DNA from: Prorocentrum cordatum | Lineage: Eukaryota; Sar; Dinophyceae; Prorocentrales; Prorocentraceae | Assembly (NCBI GenBank): GCA_963575745.1 | Contig: CAUYUJ010000958.1 | Location: 232,501-292,500 of the forward strand | Direction of reading: 5' to 3' | Length of the DNA stretch: 60,000 bases | Part shown: one piece after another, positions 30,605 to 41,761 of the stretch | Layout of the letters: each line of letters opens with the position of its first letter | Position numbering within the stretch: position 1 is the first letter of the stretch | The notes under the pieces: generated by a model | Database searches by the model: none | What the model was told of the DNA's origin: nothing | Seen by the model: only the letters and a program-made list of their open reading frames with translations | Position numbers and translations under genes: made by a program

Positions 30605-31782
30605 AGCTCAACCAGATTCAAGATGGGATGCAATGCTACCGATTCCAGAACGGGTGGATCATGATCTGTTGCGCCGCATCTCCAAGAACTTTAAGACACG
30701 AACCATAGAGATAAGAGGGTTTCATCCCAAACACTTCTCCTTGCTCTCCGCCATGAGTCTTAAAGTGTTATCGGGCATGTTCACGTTCATGACTGCAGTG
30801 GGTAACGCACCGAGCTTACAACAATACGTTATGATGAAACTTTTCCGCAAACCTGTACGGGGACGACGCCAGATTGGATTCTTCACGTCCTTCGAGCCTT
30901 TGCATGGACGCACCCTGGCATACACAGCCAAGCTGTGGGAAAGGAGTCTGGGCAGCCTGCCTCAGTTCTCCATGGCTGCTGGCAAAGACCCACTTGACGC
31001 AGTCTGGAGACAGAGTGTCAGGGGTGAGACGTTATCCCAAGAGGGGATCATATACCGAGTGTGCCATGTGACCTTAAGCAGTTCTACGAGCACATCAGCC
31101 GCGAGACGCTGTGGCAGCAGGCCATGCTGATTGAGTACCCCTTGGCCAGCTTACGCTATACCCTCTTGAGCTGTAGATGCCCCAGATTATAGCCATGGAC
31201 GGCCTTGCTTCGGAACCGGTGTACTCAACCAGAGGAGGTTTTGCAGGTGCGTCCACGGCCACACATGAGGTCAAAGGTTATTTTGTGTCTGGCATTGCTT
31301 ACTGGGCGACGTCTTCGGACTGTAAGAAGTCAGATCTTACTGTTCGCATCGATGACGTCGCGCTCAGCGAAGCACACCGGTTACTCTTGCGCACCTTGTC
31401 ACGCAGGAGCTTGGAGTACCACTGGCCTATACTAAGCTGTCCGTCGCCTCCTCTGCTCTTGTTGAGGCTGCCGGGGCTGCTATGGGTGTTCTTGCAGGCG
31501 TGCCTGAGGAGTTCCCGAAAAATCTGGGGATTGACTTTAGTTTGGGGAAGCACAAGCTGCGTCCAGGAGCCAGGAGAAACAGGAGGAAGATATTTTCGAC
31601 CTTGGCGCCTCGCATGCGCAAGCTCAATAACATCAAGGGCCCAGCTTTCAAGATTCTTCTCAGGAATGCAATGTGCCGCGGCCCATGGGGGGAAAATCAG
31701 CGGATACACGCCTAGGGAGATCGCCTACCTTTGGCAACTGGCGGCGAAGGCCCTGGGAATCCCTCAGTCAGGCTCCAGGTAA
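30605..31782 (+). pseudogene. Element D reverse transcriptase
   Basis: Frames used in turn: to about 31060 (RTIEIRGFHPKHFSLLSAMS, then QYVMMKLFRKPVRGRRQIGF, fingers with GxRxIG); about 31070-31165 (DLKQFYEHISRETLW, motif A Asp at 31070); about 31177-31400 (MDGLASEPVYSTRGGFAGAS, motif B-like; TVRIDDVALSEA, motif C with RIDD); about 31400-31700 (ELGVPLAYTKLSVASSALVE and NLGIDFSLGKHK, the post-palm LGID block); then back (GGKISGYTPREIAYLWQLAA). Catalytic Asp residues are preserved despite four frameshifts. It ends at an in-frame TAA at 31780-31782. Confidence 0.85.
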
Positions 31783-32580
31783 TTTGGCCTCAGTTTGTAT
31801 CCGTCGCGAGACCCTCTACGCTTTGCATCTCGCATTTTGAAGAGGCTCTGTAAGGAATGGTGGCATGCAGCTGACAAAGACCTCATGCAAGGGGATGAGT
31901 TGTCAGTCGGTGAATTGACGAGGGGCTACAGAGTAACTCTCTCGAGCCTCTGGAACCGCAGCCTGATCGAGCTTCGTGGCTACAGCGCTCGACTGGGGCT
32001 CTTACGGATAGGAATCTTTGATTGCGGGAGGCAGGGCGGGAGCCGGACGGGCCTGGGAGCATGCTCAGCCAGAAGGGGTGTCAAGAGTACCCTTTTGTCC
32101 CACGAGGGCCCGAGCACGATCTCAGCGGCCGTCACCCGTGACATTAACGACGTGTGCATGCACAGGCGCTCGGCTGTGCGGTGCGAGCACAGCACGAACG
32201 AGCGCGCGCAGAGCACGATGGAGCGAGGTCTGCTGAGCACACCAGTCAGACGCCTTCTGGGGGAGATGAGCCTGCCAAAGAGCCAGAAACGAACTCTGGT
32301 GAGTGTTCTCTCGGACGGTTACGCGACCGCCTTGGACCTTCAGAACTGGGGATACGGCAGCGACGGCATGTGCAAGTTTTGTGGGGAGCGGGACACCACT
32401 TCCCATCGTGCGTGGACCTGCCCTAAGCTTGAACCTGAGCGAGAAGCTATCGACCCTGAGATTCTGGAAGTGGCCAGGGCCATCGGAGAGTTGGACCCCT
32501 TGTTCTCGAACCTCTGGATGCTCCCGCCCAACATTCAGGATAGACCAGTTGAGGATGCGTGCATCAGATACTTACCCCGC
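31783..32580 (+). pseudogene. Element D connection domain with CCHC knuckle
   Basis: The frame continues from the RT without a shift past TAA 31780-31782. It carries Trp-containing helices (LCKEWWHAADKDLM, LSSLWNRSLIEL). Then CKFCGERDTTSHRAWTC (about 32369-32419) is a C-x2-C-x7-H-x4-C knuckle like that of element A, probably binding RNA or DNA. Near 32575 the frame shifts again into RNase H. Confidence 0.8.
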
Positions 32581-33000
32581 ATGGTGAATGTGAACCGTTC
32601 GAGTTTCCAAAAGGGGGGCGTATCTTTGCTGATGGTAGCTGCTCTCATGGAGGGAAGGAGGAAGTGGCGAGGGCGGGATGGTTTTCTGTGCAGGTGGACG
32701 ATGATGGGGGAGGTTCTAAGGTGTATTCAGGGACCAGCACCGATCGAATTACCGCAGTGCCACTGTGGCGGAGCACTTCGGGATGATGGCGTCCAATGGG
32801 CACTGCATACTACGTACGGATACTACCATTCTGAATGCATATTGCCAGGCCTTAGTAGATGGGGCGGCGAGTGGTAATGAATAAAGTCAAGGCTCATCTG
32901 ACTGAGTCGGATGCCTCGTCGCCACAGGATCTCTGAATGATCCGAGGGAACGCCCACGCCGGTGCCGAGGCAAAAGAGGCGGCGCTGGAAAATAGCTGGT
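32575..33000 (+). pseudogene. Element D RNase H, split over three frames
   Basis: First piece: FEFPKGGRIFADGSCSHGGK with the first Asp, then VARAGWFSV. Second piece, another frame: ATVAEHFGMMASNGH (Glu) and LRTDTTILNAYCQALVDGAA (Asp). Third piece: KVKAHLTESDASSPQDL, TGA at 32934-32936, then RGNAHAGAEAKEAAL (His and Asn kept, last Asp reading Gly). The TGA sits where Trp would be natural. The enzyme would have removed RNA from the hybrid; this copy cannot work. Confidence 0.8.
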
Positions 33001-33470
33001 CAGGAAGTGGTGTGAAAGAGTACAAGGCACTCGCCAAGCTTTTCAAGAGTGTTGCTAAAACACTGCCCGAACTCCTAGACGCTTGGCCGCCAACGAAAGC
33101 GCTGCACGGATCCATTGGGGGGCTGCCCCGCCCCCTGCCCCCGCCCCCGCCTGTCACCTGGCCGCACACTGCGGTGTGGGCCCGTGGGGACTGGCATTGT
33201 GTTTCGTGCCACCGAAAGGGAAATCAGCTCTTCTCGAAAATGGCGTGCCGTGCCTTGTCGGGTGGCATGCAGGATGTGTTTAGAGCGGCTATGACACCAG
33301 GCTATGAGCACAATCTCTGGACTGCCAATGTGGAGAACACTGGCTGTGCAGTCATCTCCTGTATGGAACGTGGGGCGACTGCGGCCAATCGAGGCGCCTT
33401 CGAGACCCGACGTGCCGCCCAGACCCTAAGCAAGAATAGGGACCTGGGCAAATTAAGGAGGGGAGTTTTA
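33000..33470 (+). pseudogene. Element D C-terminal zinc finger and tail
   Basis: The frame that ends RNase H continues through a Lys-rich helix, a Pro run and DWHCVSCHRKGNQLFSKMAC, a W-x-C-x2-C...C finger preceded by His as in elements A and B. Another 70 codons follow before the GGA array. The finger probably contacts nucleic acid (inference). Confidence 0.65.
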
Positions 33471-33498
33471 CCAGGAGGAGGAGGAGGAAGAGGAGGAG

Positions 33499-33533
<35 letters not shown>

Positions 33534-33561
33534 GGAGGAGGAGGAGGAGGAGGAGGAGGAG
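33471..33561. repeat. (GGA)n array at the element D 3' end
   Basis: GGAGGA with GGAAGA variants. It starts where coding similarity ends, so it could be a tail or a target. Confidence 0.9.
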
Positions 33562-33815
33562 GACAGCAGCTGGGACGACCGTTGCCCCTTCGCTCCCTCC
33601 CCCCCCGCCCCCGCAGGTGACCCTCGCCTTCCCCCCCCTCCTCCCAGGTTGTAACGCACATGGCCGATATAATGGCCGTGCGCCGTGGGAGGGAGGAGCG
33701 TGATGGAGTTGTGAGGTGAGGAATTTTGCTGGTTCCACTGGATCGTGAGAGGTTGGCCTTCTCGGGCCTCCCCTCCCCTACGCGGCTCAGCAGCCGAAAA
33801 AGGGGGATTCGGTTG
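33562..33815. other. Spacer, nothing recognised
   Basis: C-rich then mixed sequence between two arrays. Confidence 0.3.
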
Positions 33816-34307
33816 GTGATGATGCTGATGGTGCTGATGATGCTGATGATGTGGATGCTGCTCTTTATGTTGATGACGACGATGCTGATGATGATGATGA
33901 TGGTGGTAGTGTTTGTGGTGAGTATGATGATGGTGGTGGTGGTGATGATTATGATTATGAGGATTCTGATGATGCTGAAAATGCTGATGATTATTATGCT
34001 GATGTTGAGGATGACGACGATGATGATGCTGATGGTGATGGTGATGATGCTTATGTTGATGCCGATGATGATGCTGATGATTATGGTGGTGCTGATGCTG
34101 ATTGTGATGATGATGACGCTGCTGATGATGATGCTGCTGATGCTGATGATGCTGATGCTGATTATTATGATGATGCTGTCGGTGATGATGATGGGTGATG
34201 ATGATGGATGATGATGATCATGATGATGCTGATGATGCTGATGATGATGATGCTGCTGCTGTTGTTGTTGATGATGATGATGTTGATGATGATGATGATG
34301 ATGATGC

Positions 34308-34369
<62 letters not shown>

Positions 34370-34500
34370 CGACGATGGGTGGTGGTGATGGTGGTGATGA
34401 TGATGGTGCTGATGCTGATAATGGTGATGCTGATGATGATAATTGTGATGCTGCTGCTGCTGCTGCTGCTCCTGCTGCTGCTGCTGATGGTGATGATGAT
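33816..34500. repeat. GAT/GCT triplet array 1 (about 685 bp)
   Basis: GAT with GCT, GTT, GGT, GAC and AAT variants. A pure GAT run of about 65 bp lies near 34310-34367. A GGAGGA tail follows at 34501-34520. Poly-Asp/Ala, poly-Met/Leu and minus-strand Ile/Ser ORFs are phase readings. Confidence 0.95.
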
Positions 34501-34544
34501 GAGGAGGAGGAGGAGGAGGGCGAGCAGAAAGGCCTCCTCTTGGA

Positions 34545-34800
34545 TGCTTCTCGGAGTTTCTTCGAATGTCTCTTGATAGCTTCTTGTAGGCCTCCTGGGG
34601 CCTCTTTGGGGCTTTGTGGCGTTCCCGGAGGCCTCTTGAAGCGTCTTGGCTTCGGGGGAGCCTTCTCGGACCCCCTGGAGGTTTCTTGGGAGCCTCTTAC
34701 GGGGCCTCTTGGAGGCATCTTGGAGCCTCCTGGGCGGCGCCTCTCGAGGCCCTCTTGGGGGACTCTTGGGAGTCTCGGGGGCCATCTTTAGGCCATCTCG
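34545..34800. repeat. Family RA, GCCTCTTGGGG type
   Basis: Units such as CCTCTTGGAGGC and CCTCTTGGGG recur at 10-20 bp spacing. Confidence 0.75.
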
Positions 34801-36017
34801 TAGGAGCTCGATCAAATGAAGGGCCGCGGTAAATTAACGTCTCCCATGCAGAAGGCCAACATCCGTCCAAAACTTTAGTAGCATCAATCATTGTTGCCTT
34901 TTCGCTGAGGCCGTCTTGGATTCTCCAACGCGTCGCAAAACGCCCTGTCCAGGTCGAGGGGGAGGGAGTAGGGGGAGGGGTACCCCCCCCCCGAAGGGAA
35001 AGAGGGGGGGGTGAAAAGGAAACTACTCAAGCCCTACAGGGCTGTGGGGATTTCGACTTAGCTGCGTATATCCTGCGCCCGCCCAGTTGGCGTGATTTAT
35101 TCGTGCTGGATTTGCTGAGCGCCCAAAACAGTGTGCACTTGGGGCACTTGGGGGCACGGCAGGCAGATTGCGCCGCGTTGTCTTGGGCACCTTGGCGTGT
35201 GCCGCGTCGAAACAACTTCTGGCTTCCGCGCGCACGAAGTCATCCCCGCGCGAAAACTTAACACATTCCGCGCAACTGCGAAGTTGGCCCCGCAACGCGG
35301 CCCGATCCGCGGCGCGAAATGGCGCGCGAGATGCTATACGGAATTGTTATCATGAGCTTCTCGTATGACAGTCTCCAGCGTTTTCTGCTCTTCGCGTACC
35401 CCGAGAGCGGGCTCGGGCGCTTGCAAACGAGTCCTGGATGCCAGTTTTTTTTTCTCGCGGCCATCCTGGGCGTCCCCGGCCTGCTTGCGCCGCCAATCTC
35501 GCGCGGTCAATCCGCTGGTTGCTCGCCCCCCAGCCCAGCCCCTTCCGAGAGCAGCACGCGGTGGCAGAGGGGAGAGCTGCGCGGAACGGCAGCGGTTGGC
35601 CGAGAGCAGCAGGAGAGGAGTGCTTCGGGCTCCCATGCGCAGGCTCCGCGCTTGCTGCCTGTGCCCGTGCCCCCAGGTGCGCAAGGCTCATCATGCTTCG
35701 CCGTAACAGATGATGCGGTGAACGTATTATTTGTGACAGCGGGTGCACATTGGGACGCAGGTTGCGCGGTTCCAGTCATGGAGCTCTGCAGCGCCTGTCC
35801 GCGGCCCCGACCGTCGGGGGAAGACGCTTTCGGCCGAGGTCGAGCCCGCGGAGGAGGCGCGCGAGCGGGCGACGAAGCGGATGGCGACCGAGAAGAGGGG
35901 CCCGCTGACAGCGGGCCAGTGCGCGCAGTGGCCGGCGATGGTACAATTCACTGATGATTGCTTTTTCCGCCGGTCTCGCTGGTGGACGGCTGGTTTGATG
36001 CGTCGCGGCGCGCGCCT
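34801..36017. other. Mixed GC-rich stretch, no defendable gene
   Basis: A 211-codon open frame at 35319-35954 (plus) and overlapping minus-strand frames of similar size lack domains. The codon content follows the base composition. Confidence 0.4.
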
Positions 36018-36391
36018 CATTCAGGAGGAGAAAAAGCACACAGGCACAATTAATCGTCGCTTCCCCAAAAAGTATGGGAAAATATGGGCAGTGGGGGGGG
36101 AGACAGACACCCAGAAAATATGGGGAAACATGGGGAATCCTTTTATGTGTGCATTTCTTTGTGTGTCCCAGGGCCCCTTCACTCATTCAGCGCGCGTTGA
36201 GATCAGCGCGCAGTCGCGGCGGGCGCGCGCTCGCCCTCGACTGTCGGGCAGCAGCAGAAGCCGTGCCTGCCCGCGCTCCGGGGCTGACCCGCGCGTCGTT
36301 TTCGCACCACGTCGGGGCGGGTGCTGCTCGGGAGGGAAGAAAACACAGACACAATTAATTGTCGATTCCTAGAAAATGTGGGCCCCTTCGG
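36018..36391. repeat. Direct repeat pair around ACACAATTAATTGTCG
   Basis: GGAGGAGAAAAAGCACACAGG then CACAATTAATCGTCGCTTCC (about 36023-36065) matches GGGAGGGAAGAAAACACAGA then CACAATTAATTGTCGATTCC (about 36330-36370). Both are followed by AAAA.TGTGGGCCC-like sequence. CAATTAATTG in the second copy is palindromic. Confidence 0.75.
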
Positions 36392-38015
36392 TTGTTCCTG
36401 GGCCCGCGCACTTCGGGGGGCGCGTGCTACTTGCACTCCATATTGCAGTGCGTCTTTCGCTGCGAGCCGCTGGCTTTCCCCTGGTCGCGTTCGCTCGCCT
36501 GGTCTCGTTCGTGTGGGTCCCGGGCGTTTCCCGACTGTGTGTCTCGTCGGCAGATGTCGTGTCGCCAGGGCCCACTCAACTTGCGGTTCCATGCCGCGAG
36601 GTTATTGCGCTGCGACAATCGTGGCGACGCATGCCACCGTTGCAAGCGCTCGTACGGGAACCACGGCTTGCGCCAGAAGCGCCTAGATGGTCTCTTTCTG
36701 CTTGCCGGGGGCACGATCCGGGCAGTCTGACCGACCCATTGCAATGCCAGCTGAGCTGGCTACCAGGTGCAGGCTTCTGCGGCGAGGATTGGCTGCGCCT
36801 CGATGGGGAGCGCGGCAGGGCGTAGCGTTGTCGTGGCGCGCGTCTGGCGCGTGCGCGGCTGACTCCGCGCACCGTCACTGGTCAGCTATTGCGCGCCATT
36901 GTCGCCATCTTCGCGGGGATCCACGCCGATGCGGGACAGAATCAGGTGATCCCGCGCTGCAGATGGTGGCGGCGCTGGGCACTGAGGATCGTCTGTTCGC
37001 TGTGCAGCTCTGGCAACCGCCTCAGACGCAGGCCTGCGTCGTCTGCGTCTGTTCTCGTTGGTCTGAGCAGCTCCAATCTGATAGCATCGCAGAGGGCCGA
37101 TGCTTAGCTCGCGAACCTGGTGTGGGAAATGCCGGGGATCAGCCGCGACTGAAAAAGAGGTGGGCCATGCTGGCCGCCGCGGGTGCGTTGGGGGCTCTCG
37201 AGAAGAAAACGGCAGGGGCAGTGGTGCGTTCTGCCGCGCGGCCGCGCGGCGGAGGAGCGGTCGGTCGGGCGGGGCAGCGCGTGCGCTGACGGCGTGGGAC
37301 TTTCTGATTTGCAGATGGGCCCTCGCGAACGACCGCTGGCTCGGCTGTCGGGGTCCGCTTTTCCGCGGCGCGACCTTGCCCCGCCAGATGCCGCCAGCAC
37401 TGGCGCGCGGGGCGCCGCGAAGCTTGCCGTGCGTCCGAACGGAGGTGACGAAACTTCTGATGACAGTGCTGCGGACTGGGGTTCGTGGAGATGTGAAACG
37501 GAACACTTTCGGTTCTTCCGAGGGGTCATCCTGCCTGAGAGCCCGAAAGGTTACGGCCCAATGATCAGGGTTCTGACGGCCCATTTCACGCCTTGTCCAG
37601 CTCCCCTTGTTTGGGGCCCTCTGGGCAGTGATGGTCATGTGTCTGCGAAACACTGGTTCTAGAGGCCCCGACAATTTGAGCGCACATCGGTCTTGCAATG
37701 ATGAGTTCTGGCGGCCCAGAGCACAAGCTGCTACATCGCGGTGGCCATGGAGCTCTAAAAAGACAGTCGATTACTCCACCATTGCGGTGAGTATCCATGG
37801 AAAGGTTCCAGCAACCAAGGTTCGAATTTGCTTGAAATACCACCTTGGTCGGCTTCTGCCTGAGAGGCTCAAGTGCCGGGCCCTTGCCCGTACTCTCTGC
37901 ACCCAGCTTTCTCCTAACCTTCCCCGCGAACTGTGGTGGGGTGGTGGATGCTATCACCTTCCTCGGAAGACGGGAGGGGGCAGATTTCTCCTCATTCTCG
38001 CGCTCCAGCACATAA
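36392..38015. other. Unassigned GC-rich region with several medium ORFs
   Basis: Plus frames at 36376-36825, 36687-37289 and 37183-37662 and a minus frame at 36886-37698 overlap. The tail of 37183-37662 (ADWGSWRCETEHFRFFRGVI) and the frame at about 37620-37980 (VDYSTIAVSIHGKVPATKV) have ordinary composition and could be exon or retroelement pieces, but I recognise no family. Confidence 0.35.
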
Positions 38016-38017
38016 CG

Positions 38018-38130
38018 ACGATAATGACGACGACGATTACGACGACGAGCACCACGACGAACACGAAGCCCGCGCTGACGACGACGCTGACGGTGACGGC
38101 GACGACTATCGACGCTGACGACCATGCCGA
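38018..38130. repeat. (GAC)n array
   Basis: ACGACG triplets with GAT and ACT variants. Confidence 0.9.
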
Positions 38131-38184
38131 CACTGACAACGACAGTGACGACGAACCTTGACCTGACCCCACCCTCGAGCGAGG

Positions 38185-38530
38185 TTTGCAGTTCATGTCC
38201 CGCCCACCCGCCCGCTTTAATGTCGCACCCGTCATCATCTCTGATGTCGTCCTTGGTCGTTTCTAGTATTTTTCGGCGAGCCGTCTCGCGTCAACCCGCG
38301 ACGTTTCCATTCAATGTCCCACCCGCCCGCCCGCTATGATGTCCGCCCGTCGTCGTCGTCTCCGTCGTTGTCGTTGTCGTCGCTTTCATTGTTTTCTCTT
38401 TTGCATCTTCCGATCTCGCCCCGTCAACGAGCGAAGCTTAAGTGAATATCCCGCCCGCCCGCCTGGAAGCCGCCCACCCACCCTACATGCCTGCTTGTTT
38501 TGATGTCCCGCCCACCCGACCCGCCCAATG
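38185..38530. repeat. CCCGCCCACCCGCCCGC repeat, spacing about 120-130 bp
   Basis: ATGTCCCGCCCACCCGCCCGC-like blocks occur near 38194, 38313, 38448 and 38503, followed in three cases by a TTGATGTC/TATGATGTC phrase and a GTCGTC stretch. Confidence 0.7.
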
Positions 38531-38559
38531 CCTTGGTCGTCGGTCTTCAGTTGTCTTCG

Positions 38560-38640
38560 TGCTCGTCGTCGTTGTCGTAGTCAGCGTCAGCGTCAGCGTC
38601 GTCGTCGTCGTCGTCGTCGTCAACGTATTCGTCGTCGTTT
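38560..38640. repeat. (GTC)n array
   Basis: TCGTCG/GTCAGC triplets. Confidence 0.85.
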
Positions 38641-39107
38641 GCTGGCGCGCACATGGGTGTGTGGAAAAGCCCCCCCGACTTTCCGGGGTGAGCGGGGGCG
38701 GGGGGGTGCTTCATTGTCGGACGAGGGGCGCGTGGGTGTCTGGGTCCCAGAACAGAGGGGGAGGTTTCCTGGAAATTTGCGCAGATTTCGGTTGGCGCTG
38801 GGTCTACCTTCTGTGACGCACGAAATGCGCCGTGGGTGTTCAGCGCCGACCTGAGAAATCTGCGCGGACCTCCGAATGGTTATGAGTATGCAAATTGTTT
38901 TTTTGTCCGAGTTGGTCGACCTTGCAACATCAAGAGTGTCTTTGTGTCCTGTCTGTCGCGTCTCGTGATCGCTTGATGTCTGGGGCACAAGTCGCCCTCG
39001 GAAGAGACCTGTGTCCTCCTGGGTGTCCTCTGCGATCAGCCCTGGCTATTGCGAAGGCCTTACGGCCAGTGCCGCCGACCCTGAATGGCGACGACGACGA
39101 CGACGAG
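38641..39107. other. Spacer, nothing recognised
   Basis: No domain or repeat unit seen. A short CGACGA run lies at 39088-39105. Confidence 0.35.
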
Positions 39108-39520
39108 CGCTCTCGGGGGCCTCTTCGGGGTAGTTTGGGGGCCTCTTGGGAAGCTCTGGGGGGCCGCTTGGAAGCCTCGTGGGGACCTCTTGGGGTCTCT
39201 GGGGGTCTCTTGGGGGCTTCTTGGGGCTTCTTGCGGGGCTTCTTAGGGACCTCTGGAGGCCTCCTGAGAGCTTCTCAGGCCGAGGGCTCGAAATGTCCGT
39301 TCGGGTCCCCCGTCTGGGCTCCTCCTTGGAGCCGTCTTGGGGGCCTCTTCAGCTGTCTTGGAGGCCTCTTGGTTGGTCTTGGGGCCCTCTTGGGTCGTTT
39401 TAGGACTCTCTTGGAGGCCTCTTGGGCGATATTGGGGCGGTCTTGGGGGCTTCTTGGCCTGTCTTGGAGCGTCGGGAAGCTGACAATGCGAGAGTGCCGA
39501 AATCTTTCAAACACCTAAGG
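39108..39520. repeat. Family RA, array ending in the conserved core
   Basis: GGGGCCTCTTGGGG-type units run to about 39460, followed by GGAGCGTCGGGAAGCTGACA and GCCGAAATCTTTCAAACACC (39466-39516), the shared core. Confidence 0.85.
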
Positions 39521-39569
39521 GAAATTATCCCAGGGCGACCCTACCTAGGAGTTGGAGCATTCAGGAAAG

Positions 39570-40384
39570 CAACGTCTACATCTACACCGACAGCTACATT
39601 AGCATCTACACCTGCATCTACATCTACATCAACATCAACAGCGAGACTCACATCTACATCTACATATACACCTACATCTACACCTACATCTACATCTGCA
39701 TCTACATCTACATCTACACCTACATCCACATCGACACCTACACCTACATCTACATCTACACTTTCGCATTGGTTTTGTTTTTGCTTTGCATTGCCTTTGC
39801 TTTTGATCTTGCCTTTGCTTTTGCCTTTGCCTTTGCTTTTGCTTTTGCTTTTGCTGGTGCTTTTTCTTTGCGTGTGTTGTTGTTTTTGCTTGTTTTTGTT
39901 TTTGCTTGCCTTTGTTGACTTTTGTTTTTAGCATTGTTATGCTATGCTGCGTTGTGCTACGCTAAGCAATGATCTGCTATGCTATGCTATGATATGCTGC
40001 GCTGTGCTATGCTATGATATGCTATGCTGAGCTATGCTAGGCTATGCTATGATATGCTATGCATGGCTGTGCTATGCTATGCTATGCTGTGCTAAGGTTG
40101 CGCTGCGCTATGCTGCGCTAAGCGAAGCTAAGGTAAGCTAAGCTATGCTTAGCTAAGCTAAGCTAGGCCAGGCTAAGCTAAGCTAAGTTACGCTACGCTA
40201 AGCCAAGCTAAGCTAAGCCAAGCTAAGCTAAGCTAAGACGATATAAGCTAAGCTAAGCTAAGCTAAACTAGGCTAGGCTAGGCAACACTAAGCTAAGCTG
40301 AGCTAAGCTAAGCTAAGATGAGATAAGCTGAGCTAAGCTAAGCTAAGCTACGCTAAGCTAAGCTAAGCTTAGCTAAGCTAAGCT
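39570..40384. repeat. Graded satellite: ACATCT, then TTTGCT, then CTATG, then CTAAG
   Basis: Four neighbouring arrays: hexamer ACATCT/ACACCT (39570-39765), hexamer TTTGCT/TTTTGC (39766-39930), pentamer GCTAT (39940-40100) and pentamer GCTAA (40100-40384). The pentamers change gradually through mixed units. Confidence 0.9.
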
Positions 40385-40727
40385 GGGTGAACCCAGGGGG
40401 CGTAACTGGGGGAACCGCGGGGCGGATGCCGGGGGAACCGCCCGGGGCGCGTTCCACTGCCCGGCCCCATTAAGCAAAGAGAGTAAGAACCCTTCTAGGC
40501 AGAGCCTAGGTAGGGAATCAATGATTTTTCTCCTTGGGGCCCTCTTGAGGGTGCCCTTGGAGTGGGAATTTCCGAAGCTGTCTGGAGGCTATCGCGACTT
40601 GGACCGATACTTAGGCGATTCGGGTCCCTCGAGAACATTCTTGGGGGCCTCTCGGGACACTTTTGCTACGTCTTGGGGCTTGTCTGGTCTCCCGAACCGC
40701 CCGGAGGGGACTCGTATCAGACCCAGG
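40385..40727. other. Spacer with 6-bp hairpin
   Basis: CTAGGC-AGA-GCCTAG (40495-40509) is a perfect small hairpin. The rest has RA-like GGGGCC phrases and no gene. Confidence 0.5.
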
Positions 40728-40835
40728 ACCCCCCCCGGGACCTGCCCCGGGACCTGCCCCGGGACCTGCCCCGGGGTCCTCCGGGACCCCCCCTGGACCC
40801 CCCCCGGGACCCCCCCCGGGACCCACCCCCCCGGC
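40728..40835. repeat. GGGACCTGCCCC 12-bp tandem repeat
   Basis: Units alternate GGGACCTGCCCC and GGGACCCCCCCC. Each is nearly self-complementary. Confidence 0.9.
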
Positions 40836-41190
40836 GGGGAAGGGGTTGAAGGGAAGTGGCTTCCCTTCGACTCAACTACAGCGCTGCTCAATTTCGCTGT
40901 GGCTGGCGCGCTCTTGGAGGAGGGCCCGGTGAAAGTGGAGGCAGCGGCGCCAGTCAGGGAAAGGGAGGGGACAGGCGACGGCGACAGCGACGACGACGAT
41001 AACAACGACCACGACGACGACGAGGACGAGTCAAACGGAACAGCCTCTTCCACACGCCGACAGGGTCGGCGGATTTTAGAACAGCGAGGACATCAGAGAT
41101 CTCGGCTCGTCCTCCCACCCCGTTGTACGTTAGATAATTCGCTGTCCCCCCCAGAGGCGGAACGCATGAGTGCCCTCCTTCCTTGCGCTT
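40836..41190. other. Spacer with a short CGA run
   Basis: GACGACGA lies at about 40975-41025. No gene is recognised. Confidence 0.35.
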
Positions 41191-41321
41191 GGCATCGCTT
41201 GGACGTGTGCATTTTTCCTCGGCGAGAACCATCGAGGACCATCCTGGACCATCGAGCAAACAAAAAACGCACGACACCGAAAGATGCACGGGAAATGGAC
41301 GTCCGAGCGACGGCAAGTGCG
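41191..41321. repeat. Dispersed repeat T2, copy 2
   Basis: It matches 27453-27586 in the same orientation (GGACGTGTGCATTTTT, TCGAGGA, then GGACGTCCGAGCGACGGCAA). Confidence 0.8.
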
Positions 41322-41550
41322 TGTCTGGGTCCCTCTGGGGGCCGCCTGACCGCCAGTTGCGAGTGCGTCCCCATGATGGTCTTCATGGTCTGCTTCTTCG
41401 GCTGGATGGATTGGATGATCCTCTACAAATGGGTGCCGCCCAGCGTCCCAATCGAGAAGGAATGGGTAAGAGTAAGAAAAGGATTGTGTCAGGATGTTGG
41501 GGGAGGTGTGAGGTGGAGGAGGTGGGAGGAGGGTGATGGGGTGGGTGTAG
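41322..41550. other. Spacer, nothing recognised
   Basis: Mixed sequence ending in a GTG/GGA-rich transition to the array. Confidence 0.3.
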
Positions 41551-41697
41551 GATGTTGTTGTTGCTGATGATGATTACGATGATGCTGATGACGACGATGA
41601 TGATGCTGCTGATGATGATTATGCTGACGATTCGGATGATGATGATGCTGATGATTGTGATGACGATCATGATGATGACGATGACGATGACGATCAC

Positions 41698-41761
<64 letters not shown>

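Larger units (their letters stand above)
30470..33480 (+). mobile_element. Non-LTR retrotransposon D, degenerate
   Basis: The order is RT (30605-31790), connection and CCHC knuckle (31783-32580), RNase H (about 32575-33000) and C-terminal zinc finger (about 33150-33260). Sequence shared across lineages is limited to motifs, so this is a separate family from A, B, C and F. An endonuclease is not found upstream. The 3' end runs into a GGA array. Confidence 0.8.
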
